A stretch of DNA of 64,000 nucleotides from Epiperipatus broadwayi (lineage: Eukaryota; Onychophora; Udeonychophora; Euonychophora; Peripatidae). Positions within the stretch are counted from its first letter, which is position 1. The number at the start of each line of letters is the position of its first letter. Position numbers and translations under genes: made by a program. Shown one piece after another: positions 1 through 10,200 of this stretch. The stretch covers positions 1,072,224 through 1,136,223 of the forward strand of contig JAQFVV010006336.1 in NCBI GenBank assembly GCA_028023455.1, written 5' to 3'. Below the pieces are notes generated by a model. It had not been told where the DNA came from. It was given only the letters and a program-made list of their open reading frames with translations, and made no database searches.

Positions 1-605
1 GTAAAAGAATTGACCGACAAATATTAAATTTTAAAGACAATTTATTTTTAAATAAGTACTTATTATTTTAATTTTAACTACTTTTATGAATCTTAACTAA
101 CATAAACAATGGTATTTTTATATAATGACCATGCACACACTCTGAATTCATACATTAGAATATATAACAAAAGCGTTAAATAATACATGACATTTAAAAA
201 AAACACACAAATCAATAGTTCTTATGCATGCTATAGAATTCATTTATTAAGTAACTCTGGGAGGCTTAAGGTTAGCAATGGCTACATTATTATTAGAAAT
301 GAAATAAGAAAAGTGATGTTGATATTTCTTAGGATTTTTAAAAAAATATACTTATTAATATTGCTTGGAGAATATCAAATTAATACAAATTCACTTGAGT
401 GTTATTTATATATAAAATGTATACAATGTCTTTTTCATATTTGCTATTGCCTACAGTTGTTTCCATATTGTTTCTTTGGGTACAAACAAAAGTGAATTCA
501 CTTTTATTTTTTCGCAGTTTGAAGGTTAAGCACATTTAGTCTTAGCATATTAATTGTAATATGGATGGAGGGATCATAGCCTAAATAAATTATATATATA
601 TATAT
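1..605. other. AT-rich intergenic sequence
   Basis: No assignable gene or element. An open frame at 187-495 has the composition of random AT-rich DNA and matches no family that I recognise. A short (TA)n run lies at about 590-607, directly beside the inverted-repeat element that follows. Confidence 0.6.
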
Positions 606-970
606 ATTTGAAAACCAGGTACTCTTCACAAACATGGGAGCTTAATTGTAAGTATAGAGGATTTGAACTCAGATTTTTAAGCACCCTTCAACTATCCACC
701 CTATCTCATACAATGGATACACATGACCACACACATGTAGAAAAGATTAATAATCACCAATATACATATTTCATGCTAAACCAGCACTCATCAGTTGGTC
801 CAGATTATCATCTCTCACACATATATATAATCAATGCTCAGTTTATATTAAGATAGCAATTCTCCATACTTTAATGGATAGGCTTCAATTCACTGCAACC
901 TCCAACTTTTCAAATCCTCTATACTTACAATTAAGCTCCCAGGTTTGTGAAGAGTGCCTGGTTTTCAAAT
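606..970 (+). mobile_element. 365-bp element with 62-bp terminal inverted repeats
   Basis: The sequences at 606-667 and 909-970 are near-perfect inverted repeats of each other (62 bp, about two visible mismatches), enclosing some 240 bp without a credible protein. It starts next to a (TA)n run. On the minus strand the family has a tRNA-like B-box, GAGTTCAAATCC, so it may be tRNA-derived as well as foldback-like. Related copies lie at 1142-1402 (inverted), 25946-26063 and 56059-56179, with an end fragment at 44902-44926. It could be a MITE or a SINE derivative; the superfamily cannot be told from the sequence. Confidence 0.75.
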
Positions 971-1141
971 ATTTACATATCAAGCTTGTATCCCGTCCAT
1001 CCCTCTTATATGTATTTAATGGATACTGTCCTATACATGAGGGGTCAGAGTGACTTCAGGTCAACATGGGCATGGCAATAATATTGGCATCAGCATGGAA
1101 TTTGAGTTTTCATCATCAGATTTTCAATGATATGGATGGCT

Positions 1142-1402
1142 GAAAAGTTGGAGGTTGCAGTGATTGAAGCCTGTCCATTAAAGTATGGAGATTTGCTATC
1201 TTAATATAAACTGAGCATTGATTATATATATGTGTGAGAGATGATACTCTGGACCAACTAATGAGTGCTGGTTTAGCATGGAATACATATAATGGTGATT
1301 ATTAATCTTTTCTACATGTGTGTGGTCATGTGTATCAGTTGTTTGAGATAAGGTGGATAGTTGAAGGGTGCTTAAAAATCTGAGTTCAAATCCTCTATAC
1401 TT
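1142..1402 (-). mobile_element. Inverted partial copy of the 606-970 element
   Basis: This is the reverse complement of about 645-912, with scattered substitutions and a few small length differences, and it lacks the outer terminal repeat. Together the two copies form a large inverted repeat with a 170-bp spacer (971-1141) that resembles nothing else in the window. The open frames in this copy and in 606-970 encode near-identical peptides only because the DNA is repeated; neither looks like a gene. Confidence 0.75.
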
Positions 1403-1470
1403 ATATATATATAAATTAATGTCTATATTTTTTCGAAGCAATATATGTAATCTTGTAATTAAATATTAGT

Positions 1471-1598
1471 AAATACAATAATCAAGTTGTTAGCCAAGAG
1501 GTCATCGCACCTGCCTTGCAAGCAAGTAGTTGGTTGCAACGGGTGTGGGTTTGCGTCCCGGCAGATGCTATGACATATGAAAAAAATACAATAATCAA
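1471..1598 (+). mobile_element. tRNA-derived SINE with 15-bp target-site duplication
   Basis: The SINE body is 1486-1583. It has an A-box (TAGCCAAGAGG), an anticodon-arm-like hairpin around CTTGCAA, a B-box (GGTTTGCGTCC) and a short A-rich 3' end after GATGCTATGACA. It is flanked by a perfect 15-bp duplication, AAATACAATAATCAA, at 1471-1485 and 1584-1598. The other arm of the surrounding palindrome has this site once and no insert, so it acts as an empty allele. The body, under 100 bp, is only the tRNA-like part plus a tail. A second copy lies at 53135-53236. Confidence 0.85.
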
Positions 1599-1944
1599 AA
1601 ATTTTGAAAAGTACAAAAAATATAATCATCACTTAGGAGAGCTTTTGACTATCCTTGTAGTCTTTGTCAACTAATACTTTGGAAGGTTAACATTCCCATA
1701 ATAATTCTGTAATTTTAATGTTGCTGTCTGCCTATTGATGAAGTCTTGCTTGTATTTATATATTAGCATAGCTTCTTTATTTTCCTTTTATTGTTATTTC
1801 TTTCAGTTTGTAATATTTTTACATTATTATAATTGAAATTAAACCAATATATACATGATTTATTATGGTCATAAAAAATGGAAGCTGATACAATATTATT
1901 TATTACCTTTGCAATTTTGTTTCATATTTTGAAACTTTTGTTTT

Positions 1945-2129
1945 TTTACAGCCATAATAAATCATATGAATATAGTTTTAATTTCAATTATAATAATGTG
2001 AAAAAAAAAAAACTGAAAAAAATAAAGGAAGCTATGCTAATATATAAATACAAAAAGGACTTAATCAATAAGCAGGTAGCAAACATTAAGATCACAGAAT
2101 TAAAGTTAACCTTTCAAGGTATTAGTTGA
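1945..2129 (+). pseudogene. Penelope-like element C-terminal fragment
   Basis: This is the end of a PLE polyprotein, downstream of the GIY-YIG endonuclease core. The last 40 or so residues of the open frame ending at 2129 carry the KIKEAM...INKQVANIKI pattern, which is shared with the better-preserved PLE at 32996-33486. The reverse transcriptase and the catalytic part of GIY-YIG are absent, so this is a remnant. It forms the right arm of the inverted dimer at 1451-2231; the left arm encodes the same tail on the other strand with more damage. Confidence 0.6.
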
Positions 2130-2234
2130 AAAAGACTATGAGGATAGTTAAAAGTGCTTCTAAGTGACGATTATATTTTTTGTATTTTTCAAAATTTGTG
2201 ATTACTGTATTTAATAATATTTAATTATAAGATT

Positions 2235-2244
2235 AGACACACAC

Positions 2245-2338
<94 letters not shown>
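2235..2338. repeat. (AC)n(AT)n microsatellite
   Basis: A short AC run is followed by about 90 bp of uninterrupted AT dinucleotides. It borders the right arm of the PLE inverted dimer. Confidence 0.95.
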
Positions 2339-2340
<2 letters not shown>

Positions 2341-5300
2341 AACCTAGTGTTATTGACACTTGGTTTACTTGGCATTATTTCTGCAGGAAAACAATGCTAT
2401 TTTTTAAAGAAATAAAAAGATAAAATAACAATAGTAATAATTGATTAATAAAGTATGGTATTCACTCACTTTGGCATGTTTTGGGTGAATAACTAATGGA
2501 TTTAATAACTCCATGTCATTTTTAAAGAGAGAACATGAATAATTTAATTGAGATATTAATAATTAGAGCAAATTAATATGGTATAAAAGCTAAACAGTAA
2601 CTGATTTTGGATGGATAGAGGGGGGAGTGGATGAGTGTCTTATCATAAAGCACAATAACTTCTGGTAATTTCTTTTTGTAAAAAAAAAAAAAAAGAAAAA
2701 AATATAATGTTTAAAGAATTATACATCACTGATTGTTAATTTAATGTATTTATTATTTTTTTTTATATTGTCAAATTACTTTGTAATCCAGATAGATAAT
2801 ACTGAAAACTATATGATTGTAATAAGTTTTTCCTTTCTTTTGTTTATGTTATAATCAAATGATTATTTTTCTGGAAGAGGTCGCTAAAGTAAACAATAAA
2901 AAAAAAACAACAACAAAACGAAACAACCAATTTCATAATCAAGATCATTTTTTTTTTTTTAAAAAAAATAGATAGTCTGCTTTTAGTTTTCAAGGAAGGA
3001 ACAGTGCTGAAATTTGGTAACTCAATTTTTTCATTTTATTTTGCAGAAATAAATGTAATCAAAGTAAAATTTTAATAATATAATGTGTGGCTAAATTTTT
3101 TTTATAAGAGATCCTGATTTTCTTTGCCATCTACCTATTTAAAGACCTTTTATACTTAAAAGTTTATTGTCTCATGCTAAAGTTAAAAAAAAAATGACAG
3201 AATTAACTAAGGGAATCACGAAAAGTGTTATTATGTCTAAATTAAGGAAGATAAATGATTTCCAAGTGAGAAATAATTATTTATTAACTTTATGTCATTT
3301 ATTGATATTTTCTTGGTATAGAAAGAAAAAAAAAATAATTGAAAGAAATATTTTGAAACTAAGGAAAATCAACTAGAAACATTTCGTGCTCTTTCTCAAT
3401 ATTGTCTGCCTTTACAAGTAATGTAGTTACATACGTTAAAATATGTTTTATTCACCAAGAATTGTCTGGAAATAATAATAATGATAAATAAGATTAAATT
3501 ATGCACCTGTATATTTTTTAAAAAAATATATAAAAAAAGAATATAAACTTTCTCAGAGTAAATATAGGAAAAGTTATATAGGGGCATTCTTACGGAGAAG
3601 TTACCGTTAAAAAAAAATTATAATTCCTAAAGTATGAACAAAACCAAATATCTTAGTGACTTAATGATAAAAATAAATGATATATTATATTATACATTAG
3701 TTGGAATTATTAAAACTTCATGTACACGTAAATTGACTGCAGTTATTATCATAATAATCTCTCGGAAAATTGCGCATTTTCGTCCATAAGTAAGCTAGCT
3801 AATAATTATACGTATCGTCAATAAAAAAAAATATTGTGTATGTTTATCGTCTATAGTCAAATATTCATCTATATTAGAAGTCTATTTATTTTCTTGGATC
3901 CCAAAATTGTAGCAATTTAATTCAAGTGAGAATTAATCTTCAATTCTGCTATATTTTTCTTTACCTAATTTATTAAACGCACAAAATAAGAGAAAACTTT
4001 TATTTAAAGGAAATAATACCATGCGTTTATTGTTTTTAAACTTTCTTCGTGAAATACGACTGGATAAAGCTCTTCACCTGGACCAATTGCTCAACAGAAA
4101 AACATTTTCTAATGAGAGAATATGCACTTGTTAATTAATGATTGTTTAAAACTAAGTTATAAATGATATGTATTTTTTTGTTATATCACATAGATTAAAG
4201 TCTGTATGGTCAAGGGATATTTAATAGCCTTGTAATGACAAATGTATGTTTTAATATAATTATTATAGGTTAAGTTGATATTTAACACGAAAGAAAAAAA
4301 ATCTATAAAATATGTTTTAATTATTACATACAATTGTAGGTAGAAATTTTGTATGTTAGATACATAAAAGAAAAATATTTAGATATTTAAGGGGTAAAAT
4401 AAATATTGAAAATTATCAGAAGTAACTAAAAAAAAAAATGCTATAACAAAATATTTCTTGTTAAAGTTTTGAAACGAATTTATACTGTATTAATTGAGGA
4501 ATTTATTCCTAATTATTCTTAAATAACACATCCACTTTATTTAGTTTAAGATAGTATGCTACCAACTATTTTGAATGTTTCTTTATTAAAATTAAAATTA
4601 TTATACTTTTATTCTATGATGTCCATTGATTTCAGATGTTGATCAAAGTATACACGGTAACATAAGTTTATTATAATCAGTGTATTTACTTATCCTGCCC
4701 AGATATAGCATTGGTATATGCTTAATATTCGCATAGGTAATAATTATAATGTATTTATTTTGTGGGATGAAAAATGATCTCCCCAAAAGCTTTGTTTTCC
4801 ATGAGAGGAAGATTTTAAATATAATGTTCGGGTATGTTTATAGCCCAAGTGATCGATTCTCATAGATAGGACGATCAGAATTTATCTAGCATTTAGTATG
4901 CTTCATTCGTTTAAATCTCCAGAGAGGATTGTATTTGGTGTGTATTCGTTGTATTCCCAAGTAAGAGGCAAGAAACCACCAAAATATTTTAATGTAGTAG
5001 ATTACTCTACAGACCTTCGTGGTTATTCCATATTTCTCATGTGAAAATAAAGATAGCTCCACCATGGAAGGTGTTGATTATTGTGCTTAATTTTGAAAGT
5101 TCGGGCAAGATAAAGGTTATATTGGAGGTGTTAGTTCCTCAAGATCCACTTTAGTATAAATAGTGCGTTAGTAACTAAGATCAATATCTGTATTGTGCTG
5201 CTAAATATTGCTAGTATTTGACAAGTAAATCAATGGAGAAAGTAATTAAAATTGCGTAGTTTTAAAACGCTTATTTACTGAAGGAATATTCAAATGCAAT

Positions 5301-6680
5301 ATTTAATTCTGGTTAGTAATTAAATAATACTCATATTTAAAAATTATAGTATGAATAAAATTTGTATCATAACTTAAGTTAGCATTAAGTTAAATGTAAG
5401 ATGATAAGTGTAACTTCTGATAACTGGCCTATAATTAGAATAGGTTATCCCATTAAAGACCATAAATAAAGTAAATGTATTAGAAATAAATTTAATATTT
5501 TGCGTATTGCATATGATGGGATTAATCATTTAAAAAAAAAAAACAAAAAAAAAAAATAGTTAGTCAATAATTTTGAATAAAAGCTTCTACAAGGTTACCA
5601 AAATGTAATAAACAATGTATTGGTAATGAAATGTACTTTTAGTTAATCAATCCATATGATTGCATACAGGAGAAGTAGTAACCTCTAGTCCATAACCAAA
5701 AGAGTATACAGATTAATGTCAGTTATATTTTATATTTTTGTATTACTATGGGATTATTGAATAAATGTTCATATATTTTTTTTTGTGATAATAATAAATT
5801 ATAGTCTTGTTAAAATTTGTTGTAGATTCATTTTTTTGTTTTTATATGCTAAATATAAATGTTTGCACAATATTTGCAAAACCTTTTCTTGAGTCCGAAA
5901 TCATTCCAAATTCTTAAAAACTTAATATACCAGATAAATAAAGTTAAGCAGATCGGAATATGTCATTATATTTTAGTTTAATGATAATTCTTTATGGAGT
6001 TGAAAACTTAAGACTAAACATTCACCTTTGTATAAAAAAAAAATGAATTTATTCCCAAACCATTAACTTTGGTTGCACACTATTCCATTCCCATTTAGTT
6101 AAATTGTCTAAGTAATAAATCTTAGTTATATTATTGTGTTGTCATGGATGATGGAAGGACACAAAAAGCACCCTTGTCTTTTTATTATTCTGATTGAGAT
6201 TCTAAAAAAAAACAAAAAAAACTGTGTTATTCAAAATTATAAGTCATTATTGAATAGAATTATCATCTCTTTAAATAATATAGCATTTGATATGAGAGAT
6301 GAAGACACATTGAATTTAAGTAAAATAAATGTTTCCTATAGCCGACCAGAATGCCAGTCATATGCGACAACACAATACTGCCGAGCATTTCCTTACATGA
6401 AACAAAGAACCCTGAGATTAATATTATTATAATTATTCTTTAAATTAATAAGTGATCAATTATTGTTGTTATTACAATCGTGGCATGGCTTAAGAGAATT
6501 GAATGTACAATTGTATTATATGAAAGGTATTTTAGATCATATTGTAAAATTAATGGATAAGTTGCTTTATTTTGGTTGCCTTAACAACAACCAGAAAAAT
6601 TAGTGTCATAAGTGCAAATAAACTAAACTAATAAATATATTGGGTTAGAAATAAAATAAACTAATTAAAAATAGTGGGTT
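2339..6680. other. AT-rich sequence with no assignable gene
   Basis: Homopolymer A and T runs and short random open frames only. The longest frame, at 6136-6432 (98 codons), is less AT-biased over its last 30 codons, with several Arg, Cys and Gln residues. I recognise no domain in it and see no splice or promoter context that would make it a gene. Confidence 0.5.
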
Positions 6681-6681
6681 A

Positions 6682-6758
<77 letters not shown>
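6682..6758. repeat. (TA)n microsatellite before the gap
   Basis: A TA run interrupted once by TAG at about 6721. It lies about 20 bp from the run of N and is the probable reason the assembly broke here. Confidence 0.9.
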
Positions 6759-6761
<3 letters not shown>

Positions 6762-6779
6762 CAGTCAAAACATGTTTAT

Positions 6780-7279
6780 NNNNNNNNNNNNNNNNNNNNN
6801 NNNNNNNNNNNNNNNNNNNNNNNNNNNNNNNNNNNNNNNNNNNNNNNNNNNNNNNNNNNNNNNNNNNNNNNNNNNNNNNNNNNNNNNNNNNNNNNNNNNN
6901 NNNNNNNNNNNNNNNNNNNNNNNNNNNNNNNNNNNNNNNNNNNNNNNNNNNNNNNNNNNNNNNNNNNNNNNNNNNNNNNNNNNNNNNNNNNNNNNNNNNN
7001 NNNNNNNNNNNNNNNNNNNNNNNNNNNNNNNNNNNNNNNNNNNNNNNNNNNNNNNNNNNNNNNNNNNNNNNNNNNNNNNNNNNNNNNNNNNNNNNNNNNN
7101 NNNNNNNNNNNNNNNNNNNNNNNNNNNNNNNNNNNNNNNNNNNNNNNNNNNNNNNNNNNNNNNNNNNNNNNNNNNNNNNNNNNNNNNNNNNNNNNNNNNN
7201 NNNNNNNNNNNNNNNNNNNNNNNNNNNNNNNNNNNNNNNNNNNNNNNNNNNNNNNNNNNNNNNNNNNNNNNNNNNNNNN
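6780..7279. other. Assembly gap of exactly 500 N
   Basis: The round length suggests a placeholder for a gap of unknown size. CAAAACATGTTTA occurs immediately before and immediately after the N run, so the two contig ends may overlap. Any open frame across it is an artefact. Confidence 0.98.
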
Positions 7280-8538
7280 CAAAACATGTTTACCCATCTA
7301 ACATGAGCTAGCACTCACAAAATATACTTCGAACCCAGTAAAGCCCGAGATTCAGGTCAGGGACTAGTCTGATTTCGAACCCATTGTCTAAGCCCCACAT
7401 CTAACACCTAATAAATAACATAATAGTGATGGTGCATAAGAATTAATTTTAATCTGGCCCCCTAGCAAAGTGGAAAAGACAATGAGACATCTATTAACTA
7501 TGACTAAACTAAAATATATATAAGCATGGCTGTACTTTTGGAAGTGGAGAAAAAAAAGAATTTAAACTACTCAAATAAGTTAGACAATAAAAATATAGTT
7601 TAATATAATGACAAATTATTATACACTATGACTTAATTGTATACATTAGTATGTGCGTGAATGAGCAAGCTGTCTACCAAACGATAGATAATTATATATT
7701 GTCACTCATGCTATATTTCTTATATGCTCTTTATTAGCTAAATAATATATTATAAATAAACATACATCTTTGGTGGGTCCAATATTAAGATGCCAACTGA
7801 TTATTAGAAAGAAATTATACGGTTTTTAAACATGGTGACTAACATTATTTTGAGGAGCATTCCGAGATTCATTACAGATATAATACAAACTATTTTCATG
7901 CCATTACAGTCATGAAAGTAAATAAAATACATTTGAAAACATATTTGATTATATGACAAAATACTTAATGAAACTTCTTTTAATTAGCACTGGTAAGAAG
8001 AATGCTTTATTTTCCCCAAGGCAAATACTCTTAAATAGATAAATAACAAATTACGATGATGGGATTGTTTAATAAAACTAAAATAATATCAGGAATTAAT
8101 CTAGCTACTAATATTTGGCATTTATATATATTTTGAGCAGAGTGCAATTTTAATATTAGAGCATTAAAACTGGGTCGTGAAGCAAAAGAGATAATAATAC
8201 AAAAAAGTTTGCGGTGCTGACATAAGTAGCCTAAAAATAACTAAGAGGAAATTGTTATGCTTTTGGACAAGAATGAAATCTAACACCCCCTTTTCTAGGG
8301 AAGTGCTTAGAGAAAAGTGAATAGGCATGGCATGGCCCAGACTTTTACTGGTATAACCAACATGAGATGCCTTTTTCTATGAAGAACTGAATATGCATAG
8401 CATGTGCCAGACTTAGGGGAATCACTGCCAGAGGCATTTTATATGAAATAAATAGTCCTGGAAAGATTAACTAGCCTCAAGACAAGGCTTGAGAAGAAAT
8501 CTATGGGTTCAAACTTGTTGTAACCCCAGATTAAGAAG

Positions 8539-8584
<46 letters not shown>

Positions 8585-8730
8585 ATCATGAAAATAAGAC
8601 CAAATATCAATAATGCAGTAAGGATAAATGTCACTAATGACTTTGAATAAGTTTTACTGCTTTAAAATAAAGGACTCTAGTTTGAATACCATAATTTAGA
8701 CAAATAATTCACTATGCAGTTATATATATA
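7280..8730. other. AT-rich sequence with a degenerate duplication
   Basis: No gene recognised. At 8290-8450 a stretch of about 80 bp occurs twice in degenerate form (TGAATA, then CATGGCATG or CATAGCATG, then CCAGACTT). A (CA)n(TA)n microsatellite lies at about 8530-8583. GGGTTCAAACTT at about 8508 resembles a tRNA B-box, but a convincing A-box is lacking. Confidence 0.5.
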
Positions 8731-8950
8731 TAAATTATAACTTTTTGGGACATACCGTGTATTGTTTTCCATTAAACACCGATATTTTGACGGAATAGAC
8801 AACTGCCATTTTCAAGGTTAACTTTTGAAAGAAAAACCGTTAGATTTTAACAAATAGCGTGACTGTGTGCGAGATAATGAGATTCCAGTTCAGCATTCAC
8901 AATATGAGGCTTATCAAAATGTTTATTTCCCTCAGTATTTTTACCTATTA
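8731..8950 (-). repeat. PLE-1 left inverted terminal copy
   Basis: Reverse complement of 9979-10200 with scattered substitutions. It carries the 3' end of the PLE in antisense, including the last codons of the endonuclease frame. Confidence 0.85.
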
Positions 8951-10031
8951 AAGGACTTTCTATGGGATCCCCACAGTCACCTGTCATTGCTGATCTTTTC
9001 ATAAACAATTTTGAAAGTCAAGTAGTATGTACAGCTACTAAAAATCTTCTATTTGGCTTAGATATATGGATGATACTTTTTGTCATATGGCCTCATGGAA
9101 TTGATTCTTTAAATTCTTTTCTTGCTTTTATAAATAATTGGCATCCAAATATTAACTTTACTATGGAAGTGGAAAATAACAGATCACTTTCTTTTCTGGA
9201 TGTTTTAATTGCAAGAAAATGTGATGAAACATTGTCAATATCAGTTTACAGAAAATCTCCTCATACAAACAGATATCTTAATTTTAATTCTCATCATCAT
9301 CCTGCACAATTTTTTTCTGTAGCTAAAAATCTTTTCACTAGATCTTATAATTTATCTAATAAATAACATCTTTCTCAAGAAATAAAACTTACAAAAAGTA
9401 TTCTGCTTTCTAATAATTATAATAAAAACATCATATGTAGGGCTTTATATAACTTTAATACTAAAAAGAAAAAAGAGGATAGAATTGATAATTCCTCTTT
9501 TAATAGAGTAATTTTGCCTTACATTAGGGGGGTTACTGATAAAATCAGTAGAAGACTATCTTGTTTTAATATAAAGACCACTTTTTCTACTGGCAAAAAA
9601 TTGGTGATTTTTTGTATAAACCTAAAGACAGAATATTTTTGGAACACCAAGGAGTTTATGAAATTCCATGTTTCCAGTGCTCAAGAGGCTATGTGGGTCA
9701 GTCTAATAGATGAATTAATGTCAGAATTAAAGAACATAAAAATGCTTTTCATCAAAAAATTAGCACATCAGTTTTTACTTCCCATTATTTAGAAAATGGC
9801 CACAAACCTAATTTTGACAATACAAAAATACTTGCTAATTTGGAAAGATATGATTTAAGAACCATGAGAGAGTCAATTGAAATATTAAAGAGACCTACTG
9901 GTTTAAATAGAACTGATGAAGCACAATGTATTCCATCTATGTGGAAACCTCTAATTTTATCCAATATTAACTTAAAATTAATAGGTAAAATAGTGAGGGA
10001 AATAAACATTTTGTTAAGCCTCATATTGTGA
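8951..10031 (+). pseudogene. PLE reverse transcriptase / GIY-YIG endonuclease, truncated and broken
   Basis: This once encoded the PLE polyprotein used for target-primed retrotransposition. It opens at GSPQSPVIADLF, a PLE reverse transcriptase signature; the N-terminal RT motifs and fingers are missing. The catalytic YMDD box is present in the DNA at 9063-9074 but is read in a different frame from its surroundings. The palm and thumb continue through VIWPHG and FLDVLIARK to a stop at 9366. Downstream, in another frame, comes the GIY-YIG domain (GVYEIPC, then GYVGQ) at about 9600-9960, with an in-frame TGA where Arg is expected just after GYVGQSNR. The family's C-terminal tail (MWKPLIL) follows. 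It is not functional as it stands. Confidence 0.85.
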
Positions 10032-10200
10032 ATGCTGAACTGGAATCTCATTTCTCATCTGGCACACAGTCACATTATTTGTTAAGATCTAATGGTTTTT
10101 CTTTCAAAAGTTAACCTTGAAAATGGTGGTTGCTATTCTGTCAAAATATCGGTGTTTAATGGAAAACAATACATGGTATATCCCAAAAAGTTATAATTTA
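9979..10200 (+). repeat. PLE-1 right terminal copy (3' end)
   Basis: The sense copy of the PLE 3' end, starting inside the last codons and running to AAAAAGTTATAATTTA. It is the inverted partner of 8731-8950. Confidence 0.85.

Larger units (their letters stand above)
1451..2231. repeat. Inverted dimer of a Penelope-like element 3' end
   Basis: The left arm (1451-1485 plus 1599-1873) and right arm (1951-2231) are inverted copies of one another. The right arm, read on +, encodes a PLE C-terminal tail: the KIKEA...VANIKI pattern matches KIKEA...AANIKI in the PLE at 33 kb. The left arm encodes the same tail on the minus strand. The spacer of about 75 bp holds nothing recognisable. The left arm is interrupted by a SINE. 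The dimer is older than that insertion. Confidence 0.75.
8731..10200 (+). mobile_element. Penelope-like element with inverted terminal copies (PLE-1)
   Basis: The element is bounded by inverted repeats of about 220 bp (8731-8950 and 9979-10200). Between them is a 5'-truncated PLE body: the last reverse transcriptase motifs, then a GIY-YIG endonuclease. The right repeat includes the last codons and the 3' untranslated part, so the left repeat is an inverted extra copy of the 3' end, an arrangement known for PLE pLTRs. No clear target-site duplication is visible, since both edges run into AT-rich sequence. Confidence 0.85.

Noticed and set aside
2235-2338. CRISPR-like or regularly spaced array
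   Set aside because: Uninterrupted dinucleotides without spacers. No CRISPR, operon, ribosome binding site or bacterial terminator features occur in the window, consistent with animal DNA.
4600-5170. Possible solo LTR or promoter near TATAAATAGTGCG (about 5155)
   Set aside because: No paired terminal repeat, no TG...CA boundary and no second copy in the window; a TATA motif alone is not informative in AT-rich DNA.
6679-7314. Long open frames of about 170-210 codons around 6.7-7.3 kb
   Set aside because: They consist of the N gap plus the (TA)n repeat.
8780-8820. Hammerhead in the PLE-1 terminal repeats
   Set aside because: On the antisense strand a short stem and CAAAATAT are present, but the upstream box reads CCTTGAAAA, not CTGATGA, so it fails the minimum criteria.
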